Shown: positions 8,176-16,681 of the stretch, one piece after another
How the letters are laid out: each line of letters starts with the position of its first letter
Position numbering within the stretch: the first letter of the stretch is position 1
Assembly: GCA_017881055.1 (NCBI GenBank)
Contig: JADGRF010000040.1
Span: forward strand, 1-64,000
DNA from: Sandaracinaceae bacterium
GTDB lineage: Bacteria; Myxococcota_A; Polyangia; Polyangiales; JAFGIB01
Reading direction: 5' to 3'
Length of the DNA stretch: 64,000 bases
Notes under the pieces: model-generated
What the model was told of the DNA's origin: nothing
The model's database searches: none
Seen by the model: only the letters and a program-made list of their open reading frames with translations
Translations under genes and position numbers: made by a program

Positions 8176-9744
8176 ATGGCTTTGGATTTGGCATTGGCTG
8201 CGCAATCCCGCGAAACACCTGAGCAGCCCGCCGCGACGAGCGAGTCCGTTGCGACTGAGCCCGTTGCGCCTCACGACAATACGCGCGTGGCGTTGCGGCG
8301 CCTGGCGGTGATCTCGGCGACGATGATCGCGTGCGGCGTCGCGAGCTACGCAGTGCCCGGGCTCGCACGCGTGCGGCCTTGGGTCGCGGGCGAAGGTGTG
8401 CCGGTGGTGCGCTTGTTCGTGGCGCCCGTGCGCTCCGAATTGCCCGAGTTCGAAGGCGGCGGCGCGGCCGTTGCCAGCGCTACGCCAGACAAAGCCGCAG
8501 CGGGTGCTCCGTCGATGGAACCGGACGACGGCGACTCCGACAGCGAGACCCACGGCACGCTCGCAGGCTCGGGCTTGACGATTGATCCTGCCGAATACGC
8601 CGAGCTGACTCAGCCGATTGAATTTCCCGAGGCCCTCGGCGCATTCTATGCCGCACTGCAGAAGAGCGCACAGGGCCAGACCGGCGCCATCACGCGTATC
8701 GCGCACTACGGTGACTCGGCGATTGCAGCTGACGAGATCACGCACACCGTGCGTCGCAAGCTGCAGAAACGCTTCGGCGACGCCGGTCACGGCTTCATGC
8801 TGATCGCGCACGGCACGATGCATTACCTGCACTACGACATCGCGCACCGCGAGAGCGACGGCTGGGACGTGCTCACGATTGTGCAGCGCCAGATGAAGAA
8901 CGGCCACTACGGCTACGGCGGCGTCGTCGCGCGCGGAGCCGCCGGTGAGCACGTGGTGTTCGGCACCGTCGCGGATGGGGTGGTCGGTCAGCACGCCTCG
9001 CGTTTCGAGCTGTTCTATCAGAAGTTTCCCGGCGGCGGCGACGTGCGCCTGGTCGTCGATGGCACGCCGGAAAAGACCATCAGCACCCGCGCGACGGACG
9101 TCGAAGATGCCTGGGAGAGCGTGCTGGTGCCGGACGGCGCGCACATGTTCTCGGTCCGCGCGCTCGGCAATGAAGTGCGGCTCTATGGCATCGCACAAGA
9201 GCGCGAAGGTCCGGGGGTCGTGTACGACTCGATCGGCCTGGTCGGTGCGCAAGCCGTGCGCTTGCTGAACGCCGATGCCGAGCATATGGCCGCGCAGATC
9301 GCGCATCGCAAGCCGGACTTGCTCGTGCTCGGCTTCGGCGGCAACGAGGCGGGCAACGAGTGGCTCGACACCGACCGCTACGCCGAGGGGCTCACGCGCG
9401 TCGTGAAGCTGATGCGCGCGGGTAACCCTGGCATGTCGTGTCTCTTGTTCGCTCCGCTCGATCAAGGTGAGCGTAACTCACGCGGCGATCTCGTCTCGCT
9501 CAAGGTCTTGCCGGCGATCGTCGAAGCGCAACGAAAGATCGCAAAAGAGCAGGGCTGCGCGTACTACGACACGTTCCAGGCGATGGGCGGTCAGAACTCG
9601 GTCGCGCGTTGGTTTCGTAAGCATCCGCGGCTGATCAGCTCGGACTTCCGGCACGCGACGCCTGCCGGCTACATCGCGGTGGCCGACCAGTACTACAAAG
9701 CGTTGATCAAGGGCTTTGCGGACTACCTGGCGCAGCGTCACTGA
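8176..9744 (+). CDS. Membrane-anchored SGNH/GDSL acetyl-transfer/esterase protein
   Basis: This 522-residue protein starts six bases after the MBOAT gene and is probably co-transcribed. It has one N-terminal membrane segment (about 40-62, LAVISATMIACGVASYAV), an Ala/Asp-rich spacer, then an SGNH fold. Block I is HYGDSAIAADEIT with the candidate catalytic Ser. Block III is GFGGNEAGNE. The Asp/His pair lies in SDFRHATPAGY near the C-terminus. In alginate and peptidoglycan acetylation systems such proteins receive the acetyl group from the MBOAT partner and pass it to the polymer. The last 38 bp overlap the 3' end of the converging SGNH lipoprotein gene. The polymer acted on is unknown. Confidence 0.85.
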   Translation: MALDLALAAQSRETPEQPAATSESVATEPVAPHDNTRVALRRLAVISATMIACGVASYAVPGLARVRPWVAGEGVPVVRLFVAPVRSELPEFEGGGAAVASATPDKAAAGAPSMEPDDGDSDSETHGTLAGSGLTIDPAEYAELTQPIEFPEALGAFYAALQKSAQGQTGAITRIAHYGDSAIAADEITHTVRRKLQKRFGDAGHGFMLIAHGTMHYLHYDIAHRESDGWDVLTIVQRQMKNGHYGYGGVVARGAAGEHVVFGTVADGVVGQHASRFELFYQKFPGGGDVRLVVDGTPEKTISTRATDVEDAWESVLVPDGAHMFSVRALGNEVRLYGIAQEREGPGVVYDSIGLVGAQAVRLLNADAEHMAAQIAHRKPDLLVLGFGGNEAGNEWLDTDRYAEGLTRVVKLMRAGNPGMSCLLFAPLDQGERNSRGDLVSLKVLPAIVEAQRKIAKEQGCAYYDTFQAMGGQNSVARWFRKHPRLISSDFRHATPAGYIAVADQYYKALIKGFADYLAQRH

Positions 9745-11182
9745 GCGGCGCAGGGGCATCGGGTCGCTCCGCGGCTGCGGGCGCGGGTTGCGTGGGCGTC
9801 GCTGGCGAAGGCGTTGGATCTTCGTAGCCCGCGAGTAGCGCATCGTGGAGCGTGTGCCCGAGCGCTTCGTATCCGTGTCGGGTGAAGTGGATGTAGTCCT
9901 GGGCGCCGAGCGGCGGCGTTGCGTCGACCCAGCGGACCATCGACATCGGGCCGCCCATGAAGGTCACGAGATCGAAGAAGCCGCAGCCGTCGGCGGCAGC
10001 CACGCGTCGTTGCGCGTCGATCACTTCCTGCGTTCGCGGACGCGGCGAGAACGTGTGATCGGGGTTTCGAATCGGGCGATCGCTTGGACCGATCAACAGG
10101 CACGACGCCTCCGGCGCGACCTCGCGGATGCGCGCCACGACGTTCTGCATGTTGGCCTCGTAGGTCGCCATCGGGAAGTCGTCGTCGCCCGCCTCGTTGG
10201 TCCCGTACGCGAGCACGACGAGATCAGGCTTTCTGCGCGCGAGCTGTTCGCGATACAGCGCGTCGTCCCAAAGCAGCTGGTAACCCACGCGCGCGCCTGG
10301 GATGCCCAGCGTGTCGAGCACGACGCCCGGTGTCTTTCGCTCGACGGACACACCGAACACGCGCGTGGGGCCGTCGCCTTGGGCGTGCAGCTCGAAGTGG
10401 TGTGGGCCTTCCGGAACGTCGAGCGTTTCGTAGCCGGTCGTGAAACGCGCCGCGCTCGTGTGCAGCGTACGAGTCTTGTCGTCGACGCTCATCACCAGCG
10501 TGCCGCCCCCAGGCTGCTTCGCGTAGTACAGCTCGAAACGCGACGCGTCGCCGGAGTGCCCGGCGTGTGCGCGCGTGAGAAACCCAGCCGTCGCCGCCTT
10601 CTTGTGCGTGTGCAGATAGCTGCCGGCGAGCCCGTAGCGATCGGGCAGCTGGGTCTTCACCTTTACGTCGACGCCGAGGAAGCCCGAGCCATGATCGAGC
10701 TGAATGCCGGCGTTGCGGTACGACTGGAACGACGGCGCGGGCAGCACGAAGCCGGTCCCTGCGTCGCCGAAGCGGGTTTGCAGCTGCGTCCGGACCACGT
10801 CGGTGTAGAGATCGGATGCCACGTGCGAGGCGCCGTAGAACACGATGCGAGCTTGACCTTCGCCGCGGGCCGCGCGGGCCAGCGCACGATGGAACCCCGC
10901 GAGCGCGTGGCCGGACGCGTCCTCGATCGTGCTCTCGAGCGGACTTTCGCCGGAGTCTGGCGCAGCGTTCGAGAGCGGCCCACCGGCAGCGCCGGGCTCA
11001 CCCGTCTGCGCTTGGGCGATCGTTTCGTCGTACTTGGCCGACGGACTGCCGTGCGCTGGGTGACGCCGTGCGCGATCGCCGGTGGCGCCGTGCGTCGTGT
11101 GCGCAGGGGGCAACGTCTTGCAGCCAACAGCTGCAGACGCACAGAGCGCGAAGATCGAGACAGCGCAGCTCGTGCAGCGCAC
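9707..11182 (-). CDS. SGNH/GDSL-fold lipoprotein, paralogue of the neighbouring SGNH protein
   Basis: From GTG 11182 the protein has 491 residues. It opens with a lipoprotein signal ending in SAAVGC, so it is likely anchored in a membrane facing the periplasm. The SGNH domain has block I as FYGASHVASD: the Ser is kept but the usual Asp of GDS is Ala. Block III is AYGTNEAGDD and the catalytic pair is DYIHFTRHGY. Shared segments with the plus-strand paralogue (QTRFGDAGTGF versus QKRFGDAGHGF, SRFELYYAKQPGGG versus SRFELFYQKFPGGG) show a duplication followed by inversion. Pro/Ala-rich tails sit at both ends. The first GTG compatible with a signal peptide was used; no strong ribosome-binding site is visible. 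It probably serves the MBOAT cassette. Confidence 0.8.
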   Translation of the reverse strand: MRCTSCAVSIFALCASAAVGCKTLPPAHTTHGATGDRARRHPAHGSPSAKYDETIAQAQTGEPGAAGGPLSNAAPDSGESPLESTIEDASGHALAGFHRALARAARGEGQARIVFYGASHVASDLYTDVVRTQLQTRFGDAGTGFVLPAPSFQSYRNAGIQLDHGSGFLGVDVKVKTQLPDRYGLAGSYLHTHKKAATAGFLTRAHAGHSGDASRFELYYAKQPGGGTLVMSVDDKTRTLHTSAARFTTGYETLDVPEGPHHFELHAQGDGPTRVFGVSVERKTPGVVLDTLGIPGARVGYQLLWDDALYREQLARRKPDLVVLAYGTNEAGDDDFPMATYEANMQNVVARIREVAPEASCLLIGPSDRPIRNPDHTFSPRPRTQEVIDAQRRVAAADGCGFFDLVTFMGGPMSMVRWVDATPPLGAQDYIHFTRHGYEALGHTLHDALLAGYEDPTPSPATPTQPAPAAAERPDAPAPLSDAAPGSPQSP

Positions 11183-11214
11183 AGTGTTACGGTTCCGATG
11201 CGCGAGGGTACGCG

Positions 11215-11604
11215 TCAGCCGCCGTTGCCCGCCGTGCTGCCGGCCGTGCCGCCCGCCGTGCTGCCGGCCGTGCCGCCCGCCGTGCTGCCCGCCGTGCTGC
11301 CCGCCGTGCCCTGCGCGTGGCACATCGTATCGTCGTACACGCACATGGACGGAACGCAAAACAGCGGGCCGGTACTGCCGGCGGCCAAGTCACCGCAGGT
11401 CTTGTCGTGCACCAAACACGACTCCTTGGCGCCGGCTTCGCACTCACACAGCTCAGTTCCCTCGAGCTTGCCGTTGCCGCACATCGGCGCATTTCCAAGT
11501 CCTGCGTCTCCCTTCCAGGGGAGGACAGTCGCACCCTGAGCACACGATGCCGCAAGAGCGGATAGAAACAGCATGACCACAACTTGGCGGGCGCGATTGA
11601 TCAT
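11215..11604 (-). CDS. Small Cys-rich lipoprotein with Thr-Ala-Gly-Ser repeat tail
   Basis: This 129-residue lipoprotein starts at ATG 11604, preceded by GGAG eight bases upstream. The signal ends in SALAASC, a good lipobox. The middle has paired cysteines (CGNGKLEGTELCEC, CLVHDKTC), resembling the Cys-rich repeat regions of myxobacterial surface proteins. The C-terminal 30 residues are a pure repeat of TAGS/TAGG tetrapeptides encoded by 12-bp tandem units, probably a flexible spacer. It lies 32 bp upstream of the SGNH lipoprotein on the same strand and may be co-transcribed. No function can be assigned. Confidence 0.7.
   Translation of the reverse strand: MINRARQVVVMLFLSALAASCAQGATVLPWKGDAGLGNAPMCGNGKLEGTELCECEAGAKESCLVHDKTCGDLAAGSTGPLFCVPSMCVYDDTMCHAQGTAGSTAGSTAGGTAGSTAGGTAGSTAGNGG
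11222..11311. repeat. 12-bp coding tandem repeat (Thr-Ala-Gly-Ser/Gly)
   Basis: Units of the type CCGTGCTGCCGG and CCGTGCCGCCCG alternate about seven times. Each 12-bp unit adds one tetrapeptide to the lipoprotein on the minus strand, so gain or loss of units changes length without shifting the frame. Confidence 0.85.
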
Positions 11605-11881
11605 CTTTGGTACTCCGACAGGCAATATAACGTGGCCAGGTCGGGATTGCCAACGGCCACCTTGCCCGAAGACGCCATAAAAGGCGGCGATATGTGCATC
11701 TATCGGACAATGCGCGCCAGGGCAAGAGCCCGGCGCCCTTTCGGGCTGCCTAGCTAGGCTATGCAGGCGAGCACAAACGGCTCGCGCACGTGGTCTCCCA
11801 TGTCGGGATACGACGCATCCTGCGCGGTCGAGCAGCCGCGGAAATGAGTTGATCTGTCGCGCGCTGCGATCACGCTCTAGG
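11605..11881. other. Divergent intergenic region with two inverted repeats
   Basis: This is 277 bp between the Cys-rich lipoprotein (minus) and the MopE-type lipoprotein (plus), so it must hold promoters for both. AGCCCG (11727-11732) pairs with CGGGCT (11742-11747) over a 9-base loop. It is followed at once by the perfect 12-bp palindrome GCCTAGCTAGGC (11748-11759). I see no clear sigma-70 boxes. Confidence 0.5.
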
Positions 11882-13114
11882 ATGACCGCCGACATGAGCG
11901 TCGCACGCCATCGAATCTCGAGTCTCGTCGCATGCATTGGCTCCGCGTGGCTTGCGAGCTGCAGCTTGCTGGTCGATCCCGGGTCGCTCGAGATCAAGTG
12001 CCAGCCGGCGCTCGGCGTCAATGACGTGGATCCATGCAACGAGCCGGGCCTTCACTGCGTTGCCGGGACGTGCCAGTCGTGTGCCGGTGCGCGCGAGCTT
12101 TGCAACGGCGTCGACGACGACTGCGACGGCAAGATCGACGAAGGATACGATCCGGACGGCGATCACTACACGTGGTGTGGCGGCGGCGTCTCCGAGCTCG
12201 CCGACTGCGCCCCGAACGATCCCACGATCCACCCGTCGCCGACCAACACGCTCGACGGAATCGCCAACGCGGCCGCGATCGAGCTGTGCGACGGCAAGGA
12301 CAACGATTGCGACGGCAAGGTGGACGAATCACCGGAGTGCATGCAGACCCAGAGCTGTACGCAGACCGGTTGTCGTCTCCAAGGCCAATACTGCGATGCG
12401 CAGAGCGGTCGCTGCATCACGCCGCGTCCGGTCGGCTCGGGCTGCAGCAACGACGCCGAGTGCGAGGGTGGATTCTGCGTGAATCCCAGCATGTTTCACG
12501 TAAACGGCGACGCGCAGGCGAAGCGCTGCGCGCGCGCATGTTGCACGGATTCGGACTGCGCGTCGGGGACCGTGTGCGAAGTCGGCAGCTCAGGCGTGCG
12601 TGCGTGCTTGCCGACGGACATCGTGACGCGTGGCGATGCGCGTGCCGGAGCACTATGCAGCGACGCGTCCGACTGCGCTTCGGGCGTGTGCGTGCTTAAG
12701 ACGTGCCGCGCACGCTGCAAGAGCGAAGCGGATTGCTCCGGAGAAAGCTGCGTGCTGAGCCCGTCGTCCTTGAACGGGCCGCAGACATGGTTGTGTGGAG
12801 CTGCTGCAGGGCGCGGCAGCACGGGCGATCTCTGCACGGTGTTCGATCCGACGGCGTGTAAGTCGGCGCTGTGCCAAGGCACGAACTGCGCAGGAGCGTG
12901 CGGTCGCACGAGCGACTGCCCGAGTGACGAGGGCTGCGGGCTCGTGGAGATCGCCTCGTTGGTTCCACTATCCACCTCGGCCCTCGCGATCTGCGCGAAG
13001 AGCAAGGACGCCACCGATTCGCTGTGCTGCACGACTCAGGATTGCGCGTCCGGACAGCTGTGCAAGCCGAGGGCGCTCGGCATGCACTTCGGAATGGCCT
13101 GCCAGGCGCCTTGA
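11882..13114 (+). CDS. Cys-rich lipoprotein with two MopE-type metal-binding motifs
   Basis: The protein has 410 residues from ATG 11882; ATG 11894 is an equally good start. A lipoprotein signal ends in AWLASC. Two copies of the putative Cu/Ca-binding motif known from MopE follow: CNGVDDDCDGKIDEG (about 74-88) and CDGKDNDCDGKVDE (about 136-149). The rest is rich in disulfide-type repeats of the form C..DSDCASGTVCE, CSDASDCASGVCV and CTTQDCASGQLC. This architecture is common in myxobacterial exported proteins of unknown role. Surface display is inferred from the lipobox. The gene is divergent from the small lipoprotein. Binding of metal by this copy is not shown by the sequence alone. Confidence 0.85.
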   Translation: MTADMSVARHRISSLVACIGSAWLASCSLLVDPGSLEIKCQPALGVNDVDPCNEPGLHCVAGTCQSCAGARELCNGVDDDCDGKIDEGYDPDGDHYTWCGGGVSELADCAPNDPTIHPSPTNTLDGIANAAAIELCDGKDNDCDGKVDESPECMQTQSCTQTGCRLQGQYCDAQSGRCITPRPVGSGCSNDAECEGGFCVNPSMFHVNGDAQAKRCARACCTDSDCASGTVCEVGSSGVRACLPTDIVTRGDARAGALCSDASDCASGVCVLKTCRARCKSEADCSGESCVLSPSSLNGPQTWLCGAAAGRGSTGDLCTVFDPTACKSALCQGTNCAGACGRTSDCPSDEGCGLVEIASLVPLSTSALAICAKSKDATDSLCCTTQDCASGQLCKPRALGMHFGMACQAP

Positions 13115-13243
13115 GTCAGTCGCTTCACGTCGAGGCTCCGGCGCCTTCTTCGGCGTGAGCTCCCACAGGCGCGCGCGCCGTGACAAGACTGGGACGCTTT
13201 GCGCTTCGTTCGGAGCGAGGTTAGCCTTGCGACGGTGCACGCG

Positions 13244-13783
13244 ATGCAGAGCAGTCCCGTAGTTCTTCTCCTGGCGCTCTTTGGTTTCTTCATTCCTGCG
13301 CAGACGCGTCACACGAGCCACATGGCGTTCGAGACGCATCAGGATGCATGCACGGGCCTCAGCTCCGGCGAGTGCTGCGCACAGATGCTGGAGATCGCGG
13401 TGTTCCGCGCCACGGGCGATCAAGTTCCGAAAGCTGCGAAGACGCCGGTGCGCTTGAGCTGCGCCGCTCCGAGCTCGGTGGTTCCGGAAGGCGCGTGCCG
13501 CAGCATCGCGATGGCGCGTGGCTTCGCCGTGAAGGACGTCTCCGGGCTGTGCGCCGTGGACAAGATCGGCAAGCGTTGCGAGGACAACGCCGGCTGCAAG
13601 AGCTGCGCACGGGAGCTCGTGAAGCTCGGGTTTCAGAATGCGGAGCGCGCCTGCTTGGCCGCCACGTATGTTCCCGCTTCAGCTGACGGAGGCGATACCG
13701 TGATCGTGCTGCACGACGGCAAGTCGGATGCCAGCGGTAGCGGCATCGAGGTTCGCAAGCGTCGCACCGTGGTGCAGAAGTAG
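13244..13783 (+). CDS. Exported Cys-rich protein of unknown function
   Basis: From ATG 13244 this is a 179-residue protein with an export signal (SSPVVLLLALFGFFIPAQT) and about ten cysteines, including SSGECCAQ and CEDNAGCKSC. I do not recognise a family. The even number and spacing of cysteines suggest disulfide bonds in the periplasm or outside the cell. GTG 13235 is an alternative start. It follows the MopE-type lipoprotein by 130 bp on the same strand and converges with the alpha/beta hydrolase, whose stop lies two bases away. Confidence 0.65.
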   Translation: MQSSPVVLLLALFGFFIPAQTRHTSHMAFETHQDACTGLSSGECCAQMLEIAVFRATGDQVPKAAKTPVRLSCAAPSSVVPEGACRSIAMARGFAVKDVSGLCAVDKIGKRCEDNAGCKSCARELVKLGFQNAERACLAATYVPASADGGDTVIVLHDGKSDASGSGIEVRKRRTVVQK

Positions 13784-13784
13784 C

Positions 13785-14681
13785 TCAGGCGCCCGCTCGC
13801 GCCGGCCTTGGCACCGAGTGCTCCCAGTCCGAGAGCAGAGCGCGCAGCGCCGCGATGAACGCCAGCGGTTGATCGAGGATCAAGTGGTGATGCGCCTCGG
13901 GGATCTCCACCATCGGCGCGTTGCGGTTCAAGAGCTCGTACATGTACTCGCCGGTCTCGGGCGGGACCACCAAGCTGCGCTCGCCGCGCATCAACGCGAT
14001 TCGGCAGCGCACGTTGGCGAGGTAGTCCGAGAGCAGATCGTTCGAGACGTTCATGAACACCCTTGGGTCGAACTTCCAGGTCACCCCGTTTTCGACTTCG
14101 CGTAGCGAGTGATCCGCGATGTAGTCGAGGATGAATTGGTTCTCGCACGGCTGGTTGGGCACCAAGCGAAAGCGCGCACGCGCTGTTGCGCGATCCGGAT
14201 ACACCTTGGGGTTACGAAACTCGGCGCCGCGGCGCGCGCTGTCGCTCTCGGGATCGGGGCGACGTACGGGCGCGTCCACGATCACCGCACCCGCGAGCTT
14301 GTCGCCGTGGAGCGACGCCGTGACGATGCCGACGATGCCGCCCATGCTGTGACCGACGACGATCGGCGGGCCGGGAAAGCCTGCGGTCTCGGCAACCGCC
14401 ATCACCTCGTCGGACCAAATGCGCCGCGGATACTCGTTGCGTCGACCGCTGTCGCCGTGACCGCTCAAGTCGAGCGCGACGACCGAGTAGCGGTTGGTGA
14501 GCAACGGCGCGAGGAAGCTCCACCAGTGCGCATGCGCAGCGCCGCCGTGCACGAGCAGAAGTCCGGGCAAGCGCAGGTCGCCCCAGACCAGATAGCGGAT
14601 CGGGCAGCCTTTGACCTCGACCACGCGGCTCTCGGGCTGGACGGCCACCGCGTCTTCAAACCACTTGGGTGCTTGGGTCAT
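13785..14681 (-). CDS. Alpha/beta-hydrolase fold protein
   Basis: This 298-residue alpha/beta hydrolase has LLVHGGAAHAHWW as oxyanion-hole region, DLSGHGDSGRR after strand 4, and the nucleophile elbow VGHSMGG (Ser about 120). The general-acid histidine is in PEAHHHLILDQP near residue 265, the usual distance from the C-terminus. A candidate catalytic Asp lies in the IALMRGERS region between them but is not certain. There is no signal peptide, so it is cytoplasmic. The family includes esterases, haloalkane dehalogenases and epoxide hydrolases, and nothing here fixes the substrate. It is divergent from the PilZ gene by 68 bp. Confidence 0.85.
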   Translation of the reverse strand: MTQAPKWFEDAVAVQPESRVVEVKGCPIRYLVWGDLRLPGLLLVHGGAAHAHWWSFLAPLLTNRYSVVALDLSGHGDSGRRNEYPRRIWSDEVMAVAETAGFPGPPIVVGHSMGGIVGIVTASLHGDKLAGAVIVDAPVRRPDPESDSARRGAEFRNPKVYPDRATARARFRLVPNQPCENQFILDYIADHSLREVENGVTWKFDPRVFMNVSNDLLSDYLANVRCRIALMRGERSLVVPPETGEYMYELLNRNAPMVEIPEAHHHLILDQPLAFIAALRALLSDWEHSVPRPARAGA

Positions 14682-14749
14682 GCGCGCAACTTTTTTGGGC
14701 AGGGTAGTGGGGCAATGTAGCCTTCATCTTACACGAAGCGGAGGGCAGC

Positions 14750-15259
14750 ATGCTCGAGACCACTTTTCATCGTCGCGCCGTGCGTAGAGCCGTTCGTTCC
14801 CGGTGTCACGCTGTTGCGAGTCGAGAGTTTTCGCTGCTCGGCGAGCGCATGTTGGATCTGTCGCCGCGCGGCATGTTGATCGCGTGCGATGGTCCGGCGC
14901 AGATCGGTGACGACGTAGTGGTGAGCTTTCGAGCCCCCGGCCTCGACGGTCCGTGGCTCGATGCGGAAGCGACCGTTGCGCGCATCATCGAAGGACTTCG
15001 CCCGGGCGATCCCGGGTACTGCATTGGCTTGGACTTCACCTACTTCGAGAAGTGCTCGCGGGATGAGCTTTTGACTCGTCTGGCGGGGCTTCCGCCTCCG
15101 GTTCCGCAGCGGCGTCTGCGCACGCTCGCCGAGCGCGTGAGTGAGCCGCGGCCTCCCGCCGTGCTCGTGCACAAGGTCGTGACGCTCTGGGACGAGCCGG
15201 TGTTTCCGTTGACGCGCCGCCGCTTCGTGCACCCGAAGGGCGTGTTCGCGTCCGCATAA
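14750..15259 (+). CDS. PilZ-domain protein
   Basis: This 169-residue protein has a GGAGG ribosome-binding site just before ATG 14750. It has a PilZ-like beta-barrel region: RRAVRRAVRSRCHAVA at the N-terminus supplies an RxxxR-like arginine cluster, and LDLSPRGMLIAC matches the (D/N)xSxxG motif. GYCIGLDF follows at the end of the barrel. PilZ domains bind cyclic di-GMP and control motility or exopolysaccharide. The C-terminal 60 residues (RRLRTLAERVSE...) do not match a family I know. It lies just upstream of the lexA2 operon on the same strand but is separated from it by the lexA2 operator. Confidence 0.75.
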   Translation: MLETTFHRRAVRRAVRSRCHAVASREFSLLGERMLDLSPRGMLIACDGPAQIGDDVVVSFRAPGLDGPWLDAEATVARIIEGLRPGDPGYCIGLDFTYFEKCSRDELLTRLAGLPPPVPQRRLRTLAERVSEPRPPAVLVHKVVTLWDEPVFPLTRRRFVHPKGVFASA

Positions 15260-15295
15260 CTCGCAAAATTAGCTGGGAAAAGCAGGTCCGTTTGT

Positions 15296-15317
15296 ATACC
15301 AGACATATGTCTGGTAT
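15296..15317. promoter_or_regulatory. Perfect 22-bp palindrome, putative LexA2 operator
   Basis: The half-site ATACCAGACAT is followed directly by its exact reverse complement. It lies 14 bp upstream of the chosen lexA2 ATG, where a repressor would block transcription of the lexA2-imuA-imuB-dnaE2 operon. Assignment as the LexA2 box is inference from position and symmetry. Confidence 0.75.
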
Positions 15318-15330
15318 GGTTCGTTCTGCC

Positions 15331-16017
15331 ATGCCCCGCACCCGTCCTGGAGAAACGCGCGCCGACGTCTACCGCTTCGTTCGCGAGCGCTTGGTCGCCG
15401 GCCGCCCGCCCACGTTGCGCGAGATCCAAGCCGAGTTCGGCTTCCGCGCCGTCGAGACTGCGCGTGAGCACCTCACGGGCCTGGTGACCGAGGGCAAGCT
15501 CTTGCACGAGCCCGGTCGCTCGCGCGGCTACACGCTGCCGGGTAGCGCGAGCACGCAGGCCATGAAGCTGGTGCCGCTGCTTGGTTTGCACGAGCGGCTG
15601 GTGCCGCTCTTGGGACGTGTACAAGCCGGAGCGCTCGTGACCGCAGTCGAGGAGTTGGAAGGCTGGATCCCCGTGCAAGCGTCGGTTGCGCGCGGCAACA
15701 GCGAGGATCTGTTCGCGCTGCGCGTACGCGGTGAAAGTATGACCGGCGCCGGCATCTTGCCTGGTGACATCGTGGTGGTGCGACGCGGTGCTGCCGCCGT
15801 CAGCGGCGAGATCGTGGTGGCTCTGGTCGACGACGAAGCCACCGTCAAGCGTCTGCGTAAGGGCGGGCGTGTGCCGCGCGGCAGCGTGGAGCTGCATCCC
15901 GAGAACCCGGCGTTCGAGGTGATCGTGCGGCCTGCGCGCGCAGTCACGCTGCTCGGCAAGGTGATCGAGGTCCGGCGTTACTTGGAAACCACGCAGCTCA
16001 TCAAGACGGCAGAGTAG
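15331..16017 (+). CDS. lexA: LexA-family SOS repressor (second copy, mutasome operon)
   Basis: This 228-residue protein has a winged helix-turn-helix N-terminus (RPPTLREIQAEFGFRAVETAREHL) and a LexA peptidase domain. The self-cleavage bond is A99-G100 (RVQAGAL) and the Ser/Lys dyad is S136 (RGESMTGAGI) with K173 (DEATVKRL). It should repress its own operon and be cleaved through RecA-ssDNA after damage. ATG 15331 is chosen because ATG 15307 and 15316 lie inside the palindromic operator. The start is not certain, since no strong ribosome-binding site precedes it. imuA follows after 19 bp. It differs from the canonical LexA encoded at 29.6 kb, for example in the recognition-helix region, and probably has a different DNA target. 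Confidence 0.9.
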   Translation: MPRTRPGETRADVYRFVRERLVAGRPPTLREIQAEFGFRAVETAREHLTGLVTEGKLLHEPGRSRGYTLPGSASTQAMKLVPLLGLHERLVPLLGRVQAGALVTAVEELEGWIPVQASVARGNSEDLFALRVRGESMTGAGILPGDIVVVRRGAAAVSGEIVVALVDDEATVKRLRKGGRVPRGSVELHPENPAFEVIVRPARAVTLLGKVIEVRRYLETTQLIKTAE

Positions 16018-16036
16018 GAGCAGAGTAGGAGCGCTC

Positions 16037-16681
16037 ATGGTCAGTACCGCACACGTGGTTAGCCGCCTTCGCCGCGTGAGTCGCACGCCTGTAGAGCAGA
16101 GGCCGGCGCGCTTCTGTCTGCCGGAGCTTGCGGGCCGCTTCGTGGAGCTGTCGGGCGAAGGCGCTTCGGCCGTGCTCACCTACGCGGTGGGCCTGGTGCT
16201 CGATGCGCAGCTGCGCTCGGAGCCCGTAGCGTGGGTGACGCTCACGGATAGCGTGTTCTATCCGCCGGATCTCGCCGACAGTGGTGTGGATCTCCACGCG
16301 CTGGTGGTGGTGCGTGTGCCTGTGCTGCAGGGGCCCGTCCACGCGCACAAGCAGCAAGCCATCGCGGCCGAGCGGCTGCTACGTTCGGGAGCGTTTGGCC
16401 TAGTCGTGATCGATTTCGGGCAGAACGCCGTGCTCGCACAGCCGCTGCAAACGCGTCTGCTCGGTCTCGCGCAAAAGCACGACGCGGTGCTTTTGTGTTT
16501 GACCGAAAAAGGCGCCGACGTTCCGTCGCTCGGCTCGCTCGTGTCCTTGCACGTGAACGCCAAGCGCCACTGGCTCGCGGAAGATCGCTTCGAGTGCTCG
16601 CTGCGCGTCCAGAAAGACAAGCAGCGCGGGCCGACCTGGAGCGAGAGCGAGGTGTGCCGTGGACCGCTGGGCTTGCGTTAG
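16037..16681 (+). CDS. imuA: ImuA-like RecA-related mutasome protein
   Basis: This 214-residue protein starts at ATG 16037 with AGGAG upstream. It sits between lexA2 and imuB, the standard position of imuA. ImuA proteins are RecA-fold relatives that support ImuB and DnaE2 in damage-induced mutagenesis. The RecA-like core is visible (VAWVTLTDSVFYPPDLADSG, LVVIDFG, HDAVLLCLTE), but the Walker A position reads SGEGASAV with no GKT, so nucleotide binding is probably lost. The last 23 bp overlap imuB, which implies translational coupling. Overall similarity is weak and the call rests partly on gene order. Confidence 0.75.
   Translation: MVSTAHVVSRLRRVSRTPVEQRPARFCLPELAGRFVELSGEGASAVLTYAVGLVLDAQLRSEPVAWVTLTDSVFYPPDLADSGVDLHALVVVRVPVLQGPVHAHKQQAIAAERLLRSGAFGLVVIDFGQNAVLAQPLQTRLLGLAQKHDAVLLCLTEKGADVPSLGSLVSLHVNAKRHWLAEDRFECSLRVQKDKQRGPTWSESEVCRGPLGLR

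Noticed and set aside
7540-9465. Minus-strand frame of 641 codons opposite the MBOAT and SGNH genes
   Set aside because: It has compositional bias typical of antisense frames and no recognisable motif, while the plus strand carries clear families.
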